The position numbers were made by a program, and so were the translations under genes. From the NCBI GenBank assembly GCA_963971575.1, contig OZ020622.1:3014279-3078278 (forward strand): DNA of 64,000 nucleotides, written 5' to 3'. Origin of the DNA: Liopterus haemorrhoidalis (taxonomy: Eukaryota > Arthropoda > Insecta > Coleoptera > Dytiscidae). Positions 24,401-34,828 of the stretch are shown one piece after another. Every line of letters starts with the position of its first letter. Position 1 is the stretch's first letter. The notes below the pieces were generated by a model. It did no database searches. It was not told where the DNA came from and was given only the letters and a program-made list of their open reading frames with translations.

Positions 24401-26410
24401 TTGCAATCCTAATTTTGTTACTGAGAGTATTGCCAAATCGTCCGCGTATGCCAAAGACCAGATTTTTTTCCTCTTTTAAAATAGATTATCAACATATAAA
24501 ACTATATAAACATGCTTTATGTTTGGCAATATTAGCAACAGATAATAGCTAGGGATTATTTTTGTGAAATATTTTATTAATATTTAATTTTTAGGTGGAG
24601 ATTTGCCGGCATGGTTGTCTTGACCATTGTCAAGAGCATGGAAACATTTCTCCCGAAACGCCATTGGGTCATTATGGAGGAGTGGATAGGAAAGATCAGG
24701 ATTCTTCTGAAGATGATGAATTGCTGTACGATGATATTGTGCAGGAAGGAGATGACATGGCGCAGATTGGTGGACATTTCCAAACAGTTAGACAGAGTAA
24801 CCAAGGAAAAAACAAAAAACATACGCACCAATACGATGTCCATGAAAATCAAGAAATTTTACCGCCTCAACCATATATGGTAAGACATTTTTGAACACTG
24901 TAAGACTTAAACCTTTCGAAACTAATGATCATCATTGAAAGCCTTGTTCATCATCGGGTGATTTTGGACTGAAGAGCATAGTCTGTCAATTAAATTTCGC
25001 CATCTAACTCGTCTATCTGCCATAGGCTTCAAGTCACTGATGTTGTTATACAGTCTTTTGTCTTGGCTTTGAGAGCTCCATGCATTTATTTCTAGCAGGG
25101 TTGAGCGACGCCAGGTGTTCTTGGCCCTCTACGCCTACTGCCCTGAGGAATCGAAACTAATGATAGCCTAATATAATTTCCAAGTATGGAAATAAGATAT
25201 TTACTTCTTCAGAACTGATGGTATATACAAGGTGTATCAAAATTTTTCTCACGTGTTGCGTGAGCAAATAGAGGAAAAAATTGCTAAATAAAGTTTACCC
25301 AAAGATCCGAATGGTTAGGGTGACCATTTTCTTAAGAAGGCAATGTGGGACGGAGCAAAAAAAAGGTCCTCATCTCCCAAATCCAAGTGAAGAGCAAAAA
25401 AAACAAAGGTCCAAAATACTGGTTATCAAAGACAACGTTGATTTCTTAAATGGGAACGTATGTCATGTTGGATATCTTGGGATCTAGTTTTGAAAAGAAA
25501 CAACTTTTTTTTTAATATCTTTTACGGTTTACGACAAACTATTCTCTATAACGACTTGAAAGTAAAGTATTTGAATGTATATAAGTGTTCAAAGTGCCTT
25601 CCATTTTATTTAAACACTTTCAAATCTTTAATCTTGAGATATCTGTAATTAGGAGCATATTAAAAATAAAACGCCACTCAAGGTCATATTGTGTTGTCCC
25701 AGGGGTGTACAGCTATCTTTGTCCCTAGAAAGCTTCTACTAGCTCGCCTATCCTAATATATTTGTATTTATGTGTATTGTGAAGTTATCTGGATTAATTT
25801 CTTTACTAGGATAAAGAACGCTTCCCTCATGGTCCAAGGCATTTAGAAGATCCTCCTGTAGCTGCCCCACGTAGTCTCAAAACAGAGGACGAACCCGTTG
25901 TGGGTACTTTGAAAGAAGATCCTCCACCAAGTCCTTCAAACGCAACAATACGTCGTCGTCGTTCCATGGTTATCAGTGACCGAAAAGTTAGGTCTGCAGA
26001 TGTAGGAGTTTCAGGATTATACGAGGTAAGAATTTAATAAAAAAAACTATGAAACTTTGTTTTAATTTATGTATTTTTAGGTTATATCAGAAGCAGACTT
26101 GGCATTTTCTCCTGATGGTCGAGCTGAAGCTGTAACCGTTTTCCAAGGACGTATCCGTGAAGAAGTAGTTTATGGAATCTGTCTTCCAGTTCCAGGATTT
26201 AGTGTACTTTTTATTCTGGTGGCTGTATCTGCCGTTGTATCGGCGTTAGTGGCTGGTTCTTTATTGTATCGGTATCAAATGCAAAGAGAACAGATGCAAC
26301 AAAATAGTGGCGTAGCGATAGGTTTGGCAAGTTGGTGGAGGATTCCAAGAAGACAGAATGAAACACCAAAACCCAGTACGAGTGGAAAGAAAGAAACTAG
26401 AGAAGATTAA
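18465..26410 (+). CDS. m: Miniature-like ZP-domain membrane protein, 5' exon not found
   Basis: Seven exons joined by GT-AG introns: 18465-18682, 18736-18944, 19982-20104, 20156-20370, 24595-24879, 25810-26025, 26081-26410. They give 531 residues from V1, with frame kept across every junction. The ZP domain spans about 21-265, from IQSLEVMC to EICRHGCLDHCQ, and contains GDNVDCWMEIQHGKGPWAP. An acidic, low-complexity linker follows, then a furin-type site RRRR at 398-401, a transmembrane segment at about 461-484 and a 47-residue cytoplasmic tail. The first visible exon opens with a short hydrophobic VLAL, probably the end of a signal peptide whose start lies in an upstream exon. Insect proteins of this class act at the apical surface of cuticle-secreting cells. 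Residues such as HAFKFPDALSVHIKC and the neighbouring dusky-like gene favour miniature; another dusky-family ZP member is the alternative. Confidence 0.85.
18945..19981 (+). repeat. Family U repeat, copy B, inside intron 2
   Basis: Most of this intron (about 19040-19940) is a copy of the 14561-15478 repeat lacking the GTCT start. It has ccctaaaaatataaacaaat, tggtgtgaaccggaatagta, and the 3' end cacttcacaacaattttttt. The internal tRNA-like part at about 19435-19508 (box B type gatcgaaccctg) differs from that in copy A. The intron ends with a normal acceptor at 19980-19981. Confidence 0.75.
20371..21273. other. Intron sequence with hammerhead-like motif
   Basis: First part of the 4.2-kb intron between exons 4 and 5. 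At 20836-20873 the sequence ctgaaga, a stem gcatt/aatgc and gaaac occur in the order of a hammerhead ribozyme core. The GC-richer block near 20700-20750 (ggcgcttgggcccccaatgt) has no assigned identity. Confidence 0.45.
21274..22131 (+). mobile_element. LINE (Jockey/CR1-type) 3' fragment
   Basis: An open frame at 21274-21852 encodes the end of a non-LTR ORF2: HINYVINKAYKTSGFVLR, TLYNSLIRPHLEYCSPIWNP and IEKIQIKSLRYFAKR. This region follows the reverse transcriptase catalytic part in complete elements. A 3' untranslated stretch then ends in an (AAAT)n tail at 22109-22131. The frame is uninterrupted for 190 residues, which suggests a younger insertion than the other LINE pieces. It is 5'-truncated, as is usual for target-primed copies. 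Confidence 0.85.
22132..23202. other. Intron sequence, tRNA-like box B, no gene
   Basis: At 22245-22290 a tRNA-like end is seen (gtctgcggttcgaatccggt), possibly a SINE remnant. The remainder is AT-rich with no supported feature; the frames around 22503-22754 and 22839-23303 have no similarity. Confidence 0.45.
23203..24478 (-). mobile_element. LINE 3' half, reverse transcriptase to zinc-knuckle end
   Basis: Minus-strand frames, broken by frameshifts, encode in order SLAYADDLAILS with an intact YADD box (about 24430-24465), KNYKYLGYTFQQ, MVKPIMMYRAEIWGWTE, YLRWILGVDRYTPTYIL and RFRCGNESIENKIWKRAEE with CRICEEKEETMWHLFYECE, a CCHC-like end. This order is typical of the C-terminal half of a non-LTR polyprotein. 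The 3' side ends in a (TATG)n-rich tail, seen as 23205-23325. It is a 5'-truncated, mutated copy in antisense orientation within the miniature-like gene intron. Confidence 0.85.
24880..25809. other. Intron with minus-strand coding remnant
   Basis: On the minus strand 24925-25105 there is an open segment reading RLYNNISDLKPMADRRVRWR and RLCSSVQNHPMMNKAF, ending in a stop. It looks like a C-terminal protein fragment, perhaps from a transposon, but I do not recognise the family. At 25350-25415 an inverted piece of the 42-bp minisatellite occurs. Around 25228-25255 caaggtgtatcaaaattttt resembles a mariner end. Confidence 0.35.
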
Positions 26411-26696
26411 GTTAATACATTTTAAAGCAAATAATTATATGGTTTATTTAGTTTAAGAATATATTTGCAATGGTTTTATTTACTATTAGATCTAGAATTC
26501 AAACAATTACAAAAACAAAAGTTAAAGTTTTTGACTTATCAATAATATCAGAATAGACGATATTGCTGACCAGCGTGGCATATCTAGTGGTAATACAGGT
26601 GCCCTGCGTTGCTAAGGTCTCGGGTTCGAATTCCGTTTAGGAATGGAATTTTCCATAATTAAAAAAATTGTCTTGTAGCCGAAGTATAGCGAATAA

Positions 26697-26733
<37 letters not shown>

Positions 26734-27190
26734 CCATATTGATTTAAAATCGATAGTAGTGACATTGGCCATCTGTCGGACTATTTTGACAAACAATATA
26801 GGTCCCAAGTCTAGGTTTACAAACTTACAAACAAAATTTCATTTTTTAGGCAATAACTCCTGAGCAAAAAATTAAAAAAATATTTTTGCATACACGGGAA
26901 TAAATGTAGAATTATTGATTTGCTTTTACATTTATAACAACAGTGTTTATCACCCTAGGGCCATAAAGTATACTTTATGGCCTTTATAGGGGCAGCCGGG
27001 GCATAACGGGCACCTTAAGGATTATCTTTAATAGAATCTTAAGGAATATCGTAAAAATATTTCGAAATACTTTTATTCGTAAGATGATTTATTGTTTAAT
27101 TATTACAGACAGTAAAAAAAAATAGAAAAATACAATAATAAAGGTTATGATGATATAAAAAAAGCTTCCTTGTGCTCATTTTGCCCCGGT
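26411..27190 (+). mobile_element. 3' flank of miniature-like gene with SINE family 2, copy b
   Basis: The SINE occupies about 26566-26728: ctgaccagcgtggcatatct, gccctgcgttgctaaggtct, box B type gggttcgaattcc, and an (aat)n tail at 26697-26728. It follows the stop codon of the miniature-like gene by only 155 bp, so it may lie in or just past the 3' untranslated region. No AATAAA is seen between the stop codon and the SINE; the first one is inside it. The rest up to 27190 has no supported feature. Confidence 0.6.
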
Positions 27191-27747
27191 GTCGGGGTAG
27201 TAATCACGGCAAAATGAACGATATTTTTAAAATAATTTATCGTCTGTTAATCTAAAAGCTTTAAAAACTAATTTTATGTTAAACTATTTTTTTGTTAATT
27301 TTAATTCGAATTGTTTTAAGTCATATGCTCCGCCCCTCTGGTTTCGTATACATGACAGAATGAAAATATAATTCCAACAATTCTAACTGGTTATTAAATT
27401 TACGCTCTTAAAAATTAAATGCAACACTTGCCAAAATATAACTAGAATTTTGACAAAATAATTTAAACAAAATAAAAATGGAAAAAAATGAAAAATAAAA
27501 TTGTCTCCTCTGCCCGGGAGCGAACCCTAGTTTGCTGCGTAGCAAGCCAACCATTAGACCAGAATACGCCTTCTAGTATAGTGTGTTACATAACTATAAC
27601 TTTTGTATATCGTCAACCAAAAAACACAAAAATGTAATGTTATTTTCAGAAAACATTAAAAATTCCTGTTGTACTATTCCGGTTCACACCAATGTACATT
27701 ACTTTTTTCAGATTTTTAGTTTAAACCATCTGGGCTACAGGGCGTGG
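27191..27747 (-). repeat. Family U repeat, copy C, with tRNA-like cassette
   Basis: An inverted, 5'-shortened copy of the 14561-15478 repeat. On the minus strand it runs from acgccctgtagcccagatgg through tggtgtgaaccggaatagta, a tRNA-like block at 27514-27572 (tctggtctaatggttggctt with gggttcgctcccgggc), and the usual 3' half. The tRNA-like block matches that of copy D (51.65 kb) but not copies A and B. Its end is fused directly to Helentron-like copy 3. Confidence 0.7.
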
Positions 27748-28147
27748 GACCGCCAACATATATAAGGGAGGTATTGTGATCATACCGATTTTGATATTTC
27801 GAGATTTCGATAGATCTTCACGAATTGAGGTCCCTACATAACGTTTTGACTATTTTTAGCATGGTGTCTGTCGGTCTGTCTGTCCGTCCGTCTGTCTGTC
27901 CGTCTGTCTGTCCGCTTGTCCGTCCGTCTGTACGTCTGTCTGTGAACAGGTGTAGAGCAAATTCGGCTGAAAGAATTTTTATGAAACTTCATATTTAAGG
28001 CACGAGTTGATCAACTTTTGGTAAAAATCAGTTGACTAAAAATGGGAGTTTACTCGTATCGATTTTAAGATTTTTGTGAATATTTCACAACAGAAAAATA
28101 TTTCGAAAAAATGTATTGAACAAAAGTTGCTATAAAAGCAATAACTA

Positions 28148-28554
28148 CAGTCTGTTCCAAACGATTAAGCGGAACTAGATTTTGCAATCTAGTTACTTTC
28201 ATCGTTTAAATCGTGTCTTTCGGCCGTTTTGTTTAAGCTTTGTAAATCATACTTACAATAAACATTTTTTGGTTAAGGTTAATATCATTTTAAAATGTCA
28301 TTTTCTTTATATTTTGATTTTTTGTGTCATTCTTAATACAAATTTCCCATTTATTTATTTTTTTGTCATTAAAATATCTAAAAAAAATATTTAATTTTGA
28401 CATAAGTCATTCGTTTCCATGGTTTCATTGTTGGAATTTTAAATTTTGACATCCCAACGTGAAAAATGAAATATCCCAAGCAAGGTCCCTTCTCGTGACA
28501 ACCTAAAAGAACTAAATTCCCATTTAGTTCCGCTTAACCGTTTGGAACAGACTG
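28148..28554. mobile_element. MITE family P, copy 1
   Basis: A 407-bp element with inverted ends beginning cagtctgttccaaacg and TA on both sides (28146-28147, 28555-28556). The inverted repeat is about 30 bp with one mismatch. No coding capacity. TA target and end structure suggest mobilisation by a Tc1/mariner transposase. Close copies are at 32000-32408 and, more diverged, at 33119-33898. Confidence 0.85.
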
Positions 28555-28560
28555 TATAAT

Positions 28561-29512
28561 CTGTCTCAATTTGTAATACGAAACTAGATCTGGTTACTTT
28601 AGTGACTGTTGTGGTGTAAATAGACTTTTGTAGAATCATGTGAACTTGTAAATCTGGTTTTTAAAAGTATGGTTAAGTTTCATCATATTGAGGTTATTAC
28701 TAAATTGACATGTCAAAATTGTGATTGACATGTCAAATATTTTGAATGTATATATTAATATTTATTTCATCAAACTTTCGATTATTACTCGTATAATAGT
28801 AAAAAATATTACGATTATCAATATCGTGATAAAATATAAAAAACAAAAATACATATTATATAATAATAATTTATCATTTTATTCTGCTGCCCTTAAAATC
28901 TAATTCTTGTTTTGCAAAATTTAACAACATATTTATACAAAAATATTAATTTTTTGAATGTAAATCCCAAATTTTTCTCTGCAAATCTTTCCGAAACATG
29001 TACCTAGTCTGTGGTAATATCTGTTTTCTTATTATTACCTCTTCCCATGTTCGTTGGTCTTAAATTTTCTACACCTTCATTTAAAATTTATCTTACTTCT
29101 CCTTCAGAAATCTAAAGTAATTGAAATGGGTAAATTATTTTATATTTCACAACAAAAAGGACAACAAGATTTACTGAAAAAATATCTGCCACAAGGTCTA
29201 TAATTTCGCTTCTTTTTAATTTTGTTTCATTTTTTTCTAAAAGTTTTCCATAAACGTTATATATGTGTTTTTTTGTATATTTATCTAATTGTTGTCTCTT
29301 ATGCATATTTTCTGATGTTATGTTCTTATTTTGGTTGTATAAAAATACTTTTCAATTAAAAAAATAAATTGACATATAATTTAATGTCAAATATGAACTG
29401 TCAAATGTTTTGAAAGGTGCCATTTCAGCAGTACCACCCTAAGATGATATTTTAAATAGACAACATAAAAAATTAAATTTTCCTCTTAGTTTCGTATTAC
29501 AAATTGAGACAG
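28561..29512. mobile_element. MITE family Q, copy 1
   Basis: A 952-bp element with inverted ends beginning ctgtctcaatttgtaatacg (about 25 bp, perfect). Both sides are flanked by ATAAT (28556-28560 and 29513-29517). The interior is AT-rich and non-coding. A 175-bp short version with the same ends lies at 34648-34822, and one-sided remnants at 34530-34642, 45061-45175 and 56605-56830. Confidence 0.8.
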
Positions 29513-29624
29513 ATAATAATAACTTTTATTTGAGACGTTTTTTGATAAAACTTGTGTCTCAATTTTTTCATATTTATATGTAACGTTTCCATGGTCATGA
29601 TAAATAATATCTGTTAGAAAATAT

Positions 29625-31053
29625 TATAGTCTAAGAGCTAGCAACGTCACAAAAAAGTTTATTTTAGGTCGGCTGGTTTTTCGATATTTGTCTTTCTTAT
29701 TGAAGTTAGGTAGGGATGCGGTACGTCTGGCACCTAGGAGCGGTTGCGTTTACCTGTGCGCAACTCGCCTGTGTAGGTAAAAAGTAGGATATTTTGAAAT
29801 CATTTTAAGACATTTTTTTTTTTAATATAATTTTCTATGTCTTTTTAGCATTATAAATTTATAGTTGCCAGACAGTTTCGTTGTTGCTAACATTGCGCCA
29901 GATCTAATTTAACTATTTAAAAAATAATATTTTTCAAACCATTTTAGTATAGCTGTAATTTTAATAGGATATAGTTCTGTAATTAAAGAATACAATATTA
30001 ATTTGCCAGACGGAAATTCCGTTGTTTAGCTAGGAACCAGACCAATTTAAGTGCCGGGGAGAATAGGTGAGTTAGAAGAGATAACAGTAAAACAATCACA
30101 GCTGCTATTTTTTAAGTTGGCGTCGACCACATGAGTGTTTATGTTTGCTTGTTTTTATAAAATAAAATAGAAGCAGAATTTTATCGTGATGAGTGAGGAA
30201 AAAGAAAAATGTGTTTTTTGTTCAAACAAAAGTGGTAAAATAATAAAATTTAAAAAATAATAATAATTTAATTTAATTTTTTTTAAATTTTTTTTAATTT
30301 TTTTTTTTTTTTAATTTTTTTAACAGATACTCAGGTCCTAGAAAAGCATTTTATTGTGACAGAATTATTCAATAAAAATACTGAATTACATATTATGTTT
30401 AATTTCCTACATATTTAAAATAAATGATTTGTTTTATTTTGCTAATAATATTTTTTATCAGTTGTTCTCATCTCATTTTACTTTAATTATTATTTTGCTC
30501 TATTTTTTTATGAAATTCTAACCTATATAACCTGTCTCTCTCTAACGCCCTCTGTTGCAGCTATCTCTCTCACGCAACCAACGAATAAGCTGCCACACTC
30601 TTCTAACTTACCTATTCTCCCCGGGACTTAAATTGGTCTGGTTCCTAGTTAAACAACGGAATTTCCGTCTGGCAAATTAATATTGTATTCTTTGATTACA
30701 GAACTATATCCTATTAAAATTACAGCTATACTAAAATGGTTTGAAAAATATTATTTTTTAAATACTTAAATTAGATCTGGCGCAATGTTAGCAACAACGA
30801 AACTGTCTGGCAACTATAAATTTATAATGCTAAAAAGACGTAGAAAATTATATAAAATAAATAAAATGTCTTAAAATGATTTCAAAATATCCACTTTTTA
30901 CCTGTATTGGCGAGATGCGCACAAGTAAACGCAACCGCTCCCAGGTGCCAGACGTACCGCATCCCTACCTAACTTCAATACGAAAGGGAAATATCGAAAA
31001 CCCAGCCGACCTAAAATTCTTTCTCGAAAACGTTGCTAGCTCTCGGACTATTA
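29625..31053. mobile_element. Foldback element with 456-bp arms
   Basis: Left arm 29625-30080 and right arm 30598-31053 are inverted copies of each other with only scattered differences and small indels. Matching landmarks include gagctagcaacg and cgttgctagctc at the outer ends, and gttagaagag and ctcttctaac at the inner ends. The 517-bp spacer is AT-rich with long T runs; it holds a 23-codon frame (30189-30260, MSEEKEKCVFCSNKSG) and, further on, a pyrimidine tract ending in an AG that could be an acceptor. No transposase was recognised and no clear target duplication was found. Confidence 0.85.
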
Positions 31054-31145
31054 GGCCAAGTTATTTCTACTCTGCTGCTAGAATGTAATTTATATATGTA
31101 AGTACTTTTTACGATGGCGGTCGGTCCTGTGGTGGCCACAGCTGA

Positions 31146-31950
31146 TTTTTAATTTAATATGTAGTGGTTCAAATGTAGGTGTAAATTTGACCATTTGCAA
31201 ATATGTATTTAAACTAGATTTATTCCGCGATATGAACAATTATCACATATTTCGAGGGCGTAAATGCAATATAATGTAAAATAAGAAGTAAAGTGCTTTG
31301 TACGTCGCTAATGTAAATAAGTAGAAAGGACATAAGTGTTGTGAATTATGAACTAATAAGTGACACATTTTATATTTTTATCATCGCTTTTGATTGCGCT
31401 GCGTCGACCTGTGCCTAACAATTTCAAATCATAGACGTATTATATAAAGAGGCAACATAAATTAAAAATTAAAAATTATTTAATTTATAATCTAGGTATA
31501 ATCATTGAGATATAATTCTTAGAGGTGTCATTGCTGATTTCTGTATACGTCTATGGTGATTATCAATGTAATAATATTATTTAAAGAATGTCATTTATTT
31601 CGTTGGTTGTGGAATTTATTTATAATCATATCATCATCGCTGAACGTCATTTATTAATAAATTAATAAAATATATTGTGAATTTGTTATTTAATATTTAA
31701 TTTTTATTGACAAATTTCCAAGGTTACTTTTCAGCAGACAAAAATTCAAAAAAATATTCTTTTTGAATTTAAACAAATATATTATTTATATAAATAGTCA
31801 AAAAGTACACTGCTAACATCAAGAATAGGACTAATATTTGACTATTTACTACTCCTTATTTCTACTGTACTCCCCGATCTTATTTTTAATGTTTCGTAAC
31901 GATTAAAAAAAAAAGAAAATTGGTCAGAGTAGGCCGAATAAAAATCACGT
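31146..31950. other. No recognised gene
   Basis: AT-rich sequence without an open frame or repeat that I can support. Confidence 0.45.
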
Positions 31951-32560
31951 ATAGGCTATTCCAAACGATTAGGTGGAACTAGATTTTACAATCTAGTTAC
32001 AGTCTGTTCCAAACGGTTAAGCGGAACTAGATTTTGCAATCTAGTTACTTTCATCGTTTAAATCGTGCCTTTCGGCCGTTTTGTTTAAGCTTTGTAAATC
32101 ATACTTACAATAAACATTTTTTGGTTAAGGTTAACATCATTTTAAAATGTCATTTTCTTTATATTTTGATTTTTTGTGTCATTCTTAATACAAGTTTCCC
32201 ATTTATTTATTTTTTTGTCATTAAAATATCTAAAAAAAAATATTTAATTTTGACATATGGTCATTCGTTTCCATGGTTTCATTGTTGGAATTTTAAATTT
32301 TGACATCACAACGTGAAAAATGAAATAACCCAAGCAAGGTCCCTTCTCGTGACAACTTAAAAGAACTAAATTCCCATTTAGTTCCGCTTAACCGTTTGGA
32401 ACAGACTGTACTTTTATCATTTGAATCGTTCTTTAATGGAATTTAAATTTTCTTAAGTTGTCACTAGCTAACTTTTTATATATTGAAGTGGAATTTCCGA
32501 AACAAAATGATCAAAAGCTTCAATCAATCGGTACAAGTTACTATATTTGAAAATCTTGTT
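31951..32560. mobile_element. MITE P copy 2 nested in an older P-type element
   Basis: P2 itself is 32000-32408 (409 bp) with a perfect 30-bp inverted repeat and TA at 31998-31999 and 32409-32410. To its left, 31954-31999 reads aggctattccaaacgattag and on to ctagtta, the start of another P-type element. To the right, cttttatcatttgaatcgtt continues that older copy. So a P element inserted at a TA inside another P element. Confidence 0.8.
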
Positions 32561-32644
32561 CCGCTTAAACCAAAGAAAACGTATATAGTGTTGTGTAGAA
32601 ATGTTCAAATAATACGTCAACAGTTTTTTCAACATGATTTAGAT

Positions 32645-32954
32645 CAGTGCTTCTTAAAGTGGTGGGCTGCGACCTCCTAGGAGGCCGTGGTGTTCCCACA
32701 AGGGGGCCGCGAAGAACCGCAAATATAACGCAAATTAATTATTTTATTATTTAAAAATGACGCTTCAACTTTAATGCTACATAAATGTTATTCTTCATTA
32801 TACATAGATTGTTGAATGACCTGAGGGTAAAAAACTATATGTATGTATATATTTTAATTAATCTTGGTTCCAAAAAAAAAAAAAATACGGGGACCGTGGG
32901 TTATTGATTTGAGTTGCAGAGGAGCCGTGACATCAAAAAGTTTAAGAAGCACTG
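32645..32954. mobile_element. hAT MITE with perfect 8-bp target duplication
   Basis: A 310-bp element with inverted ends cagtgcttcttaaa and tttaagaagcactg. The flanks 32637-32644 and 32955-32962 are both atttagat, an exact 8-bp duplication as made by hAT transposases. The interior is non-coding. Confidence 0.92.
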
Positions 32955-33118
32955 ATTTAGATAGTTTAGAACTTTCGTTGAAAAATATTATACTTTATGA
33001 CAATGAAATACCACTTGGTACAGGTGTTATTTACGAAAATTAAATAACTTTTACGCGTAGTATCTATACTGAGAACCGCGTTAGATTCAAGGCAGGAAAA
33101 TACACTACCGAGTACAAT

Positions 33119-33898
33119 ATAGGCTATTCCAAACGATTAGGCGAAACTAGATTTTACAATATGGTTAATTTCATCGTTTGAATCGTTCTTTTTGGCCGTT
33201 TTATTTAAGCTTTGTAAATCATACTTATAATAAACATTTTTTGGTTAAGATTAATATCATTTTAAAATGTCATTTTCTTTATATTTTGATTTTTTATGTA
33301 ATTCTTATTACAAATTTCGCATTTATTTATTTTTTTGTCATTAAAATAGGTAAAAAATATTTTATTTTTGACATGTCATTCGTTTCCATGGTTTCACTGT
33401 TGGAATTTTACATTTTCACATACCAAAAGTCAAACATGAAATAACTCAAGCAAGGTCCTTTCTCCTGACAACCTAAAAGAACAAAATTCCCATTTAGTTC
33501 CGCCTAAACGTTTAGACGGAACTAGATTTTGCAATCTAGTTACTTTCATCGTTTGAATCGTTCTTTTTGATCGTTTTGTTGAAGCTTTGTAAATCATACT
33601 TACAATAAACATTTTTTGGTTAAGGTTAGTATAATTTTAAAATATCATTTTCTTTATATTTTCATTTTTTGTGTCATTGTTAATACAAATTTTCCATTTA
33701 TTTACTTTTTTTGTCATTAAAATAGGTAAGAAAGTATTTTATTTTTGACAAAAGTCATACGTTTCCATGGTTTCACTGTTGGAATTTTAAATTTTCACAT
33801 ACCAAAAGTCAAAAATGAAATAACCCAAGTCCCTTCTCGAGATAACCTAAAAGAACGAAATTACCATTTAGTTCCACCTAAACGCTTGGAATAGCCTG
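33119..33898. mobile_element. Two MITE P-type elements joined head to tail
   Basis: The first unit starts aggctattccaaacgattag at 33119 and runs to the gttccgcctaaacgttta junction near 33516. The second begins at once with gacggaactagattttgcaa and ends cgcttggaatagcct at 33898, followed by TA. The units share the internal order of P1 and P2 but are more diverged, and they share one end at the junction, as in a tandem dimer. Confidence 0.75.
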
Positions 33899-34111
33899 TA
33901 GTAAGCTTCATTTAATCTAACTGTGTTATTAATTCCATATATCTTTGTAGCTCTGATGAAGATTTAAATTAAATCGAAACGTTAGCGAAGTTAATAAATT
34001 TTGTTTTAGTTTCTGACTGGTCCGAATCCCATTACCTATCAACTATATTAAGGACAATCTGATATTTGTAATTTTTAAATTAATATAAACAAAACTTAAT
34101 ACAATGAACTT
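33899..34111 (+). other. Hammerhead-like core motif
   Basis: At 33954-33985 the order ctgatga, stem gattt, loop aaatt, stem aaatc, gaaac matches the conserved parts of a hammerhead ribozyme (CUGANGA, stem II, GAAA). The outer stems are weak or absent. Such motifs occur in Penelope-like and related retroelements, and no such element was recognised around it. Confidence 0.35.
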
Positions 34112-34482
34112 CCCAGCAAACATTTTTTACGGGCCAGTACTAGTAAAGCACATACTCCCCGGCATTGAAAGTAATGGGCCAGTACCCCGGTGTCCCCGTG
34201 GCCATTACTGGCCCATTGATGTATCAGTTGCCGACCCAGCAACAGTAAAGTGCAAAATAATCGCATTAGTTGCAAGATTTATTTCTGATGGTTTTAAGTA
34301 AAAAGTATGAGTGAAGAAGAGTGCTTATAAAATGCTGGTAAAGTACTTCGTATAGGCGGAATGCGAAATACAAATGTGAAGTACATTATTAATACTGGCG
34401 TTGCACTTACTTTTGGTGCCAGTAATTTACCAGCATAAAAGCAGTTTGCCAGCATTCGGCCGTTAGTTGAATGTTTGCTGGG
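34112..34482. mobile_element. MITE with CCCAGCAAACA ends
   Basis: A 371-bp segment with inverted ends cccagcaaaca and tgtttgctggg. The right flank is TTAA, but the left flank is ACTT, so a piggyBac-type origin is possible but unproven. The interior is unusually GC-rich for the window (gggccagtaccccggtgtcc). Confidence 0.65.
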
Positions 34483-34529
34483 TTAATACAAAATTATATT
34501 AGAATGAACCTAAAATAAAGACCCCTAAC

Positions 34530-34822
34530 GAAAAATTTAAGAACCAAATTTACAAGATCACATGGTTCTATAAAAGTCTATTTGCAACATAACAATCACC
34601 AAAGTCACCAGATTTAGTAACGTATTACAAAATAAAATATATATAATCTGTCTCAATTTGTAATACGAAACTAGATCTGGTTACTTTGGTGACTGTTGTG
34701 GTGTAAACAGACTTTGGCGTACCCGTGTGAACCAATACTATGATAATATTACAAATGTATTGTCAATATACAACATAAAAAATGAACTTTCCCTGTTAGT
34801 TTCGTATTACAAAATGAGACAG
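34530..34822. mobile_element. MITE Q short copy and inverted Q remnant
   Basis: The short Q copy is 34648-34822 (175 bp), with ends ctgtctcaatttgtaatacg and its inverse (one mismatch) and ATAAT on both sides. Directly left, 34530-34642 is an inverted one-sided Q remnant (accaaatttacaagatcaca). The short copy is an internally deleted version of the 952-bp copy. Confidence 0.75.
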
Positions 34823-34828
34823 ATAATA

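Larger units (their letters stand above)
27748..31145 (+). mobile_element. Helentron-like non-autonomous element, copy 3, split by three insertions
   Basis: The left part (27748-28147) holds accgccaacatatataaggg, the leader and the GTCT/GTCC tract (27867-27943). It is interrupted by MITE P1 (28148-28554), MITE Q1 (28561-29512) and a foldback (29625-31053). A short internal piece survives at 29518-29556 (aacttttatttgagacgttt), and the right end lies at 31097-31145 with gatggcggtcggtcc, the hairpin ctgtggtggccacag and ctga. The pieces together match the other copies in order, which gives the order of insertion events. Confidence 0.65.
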
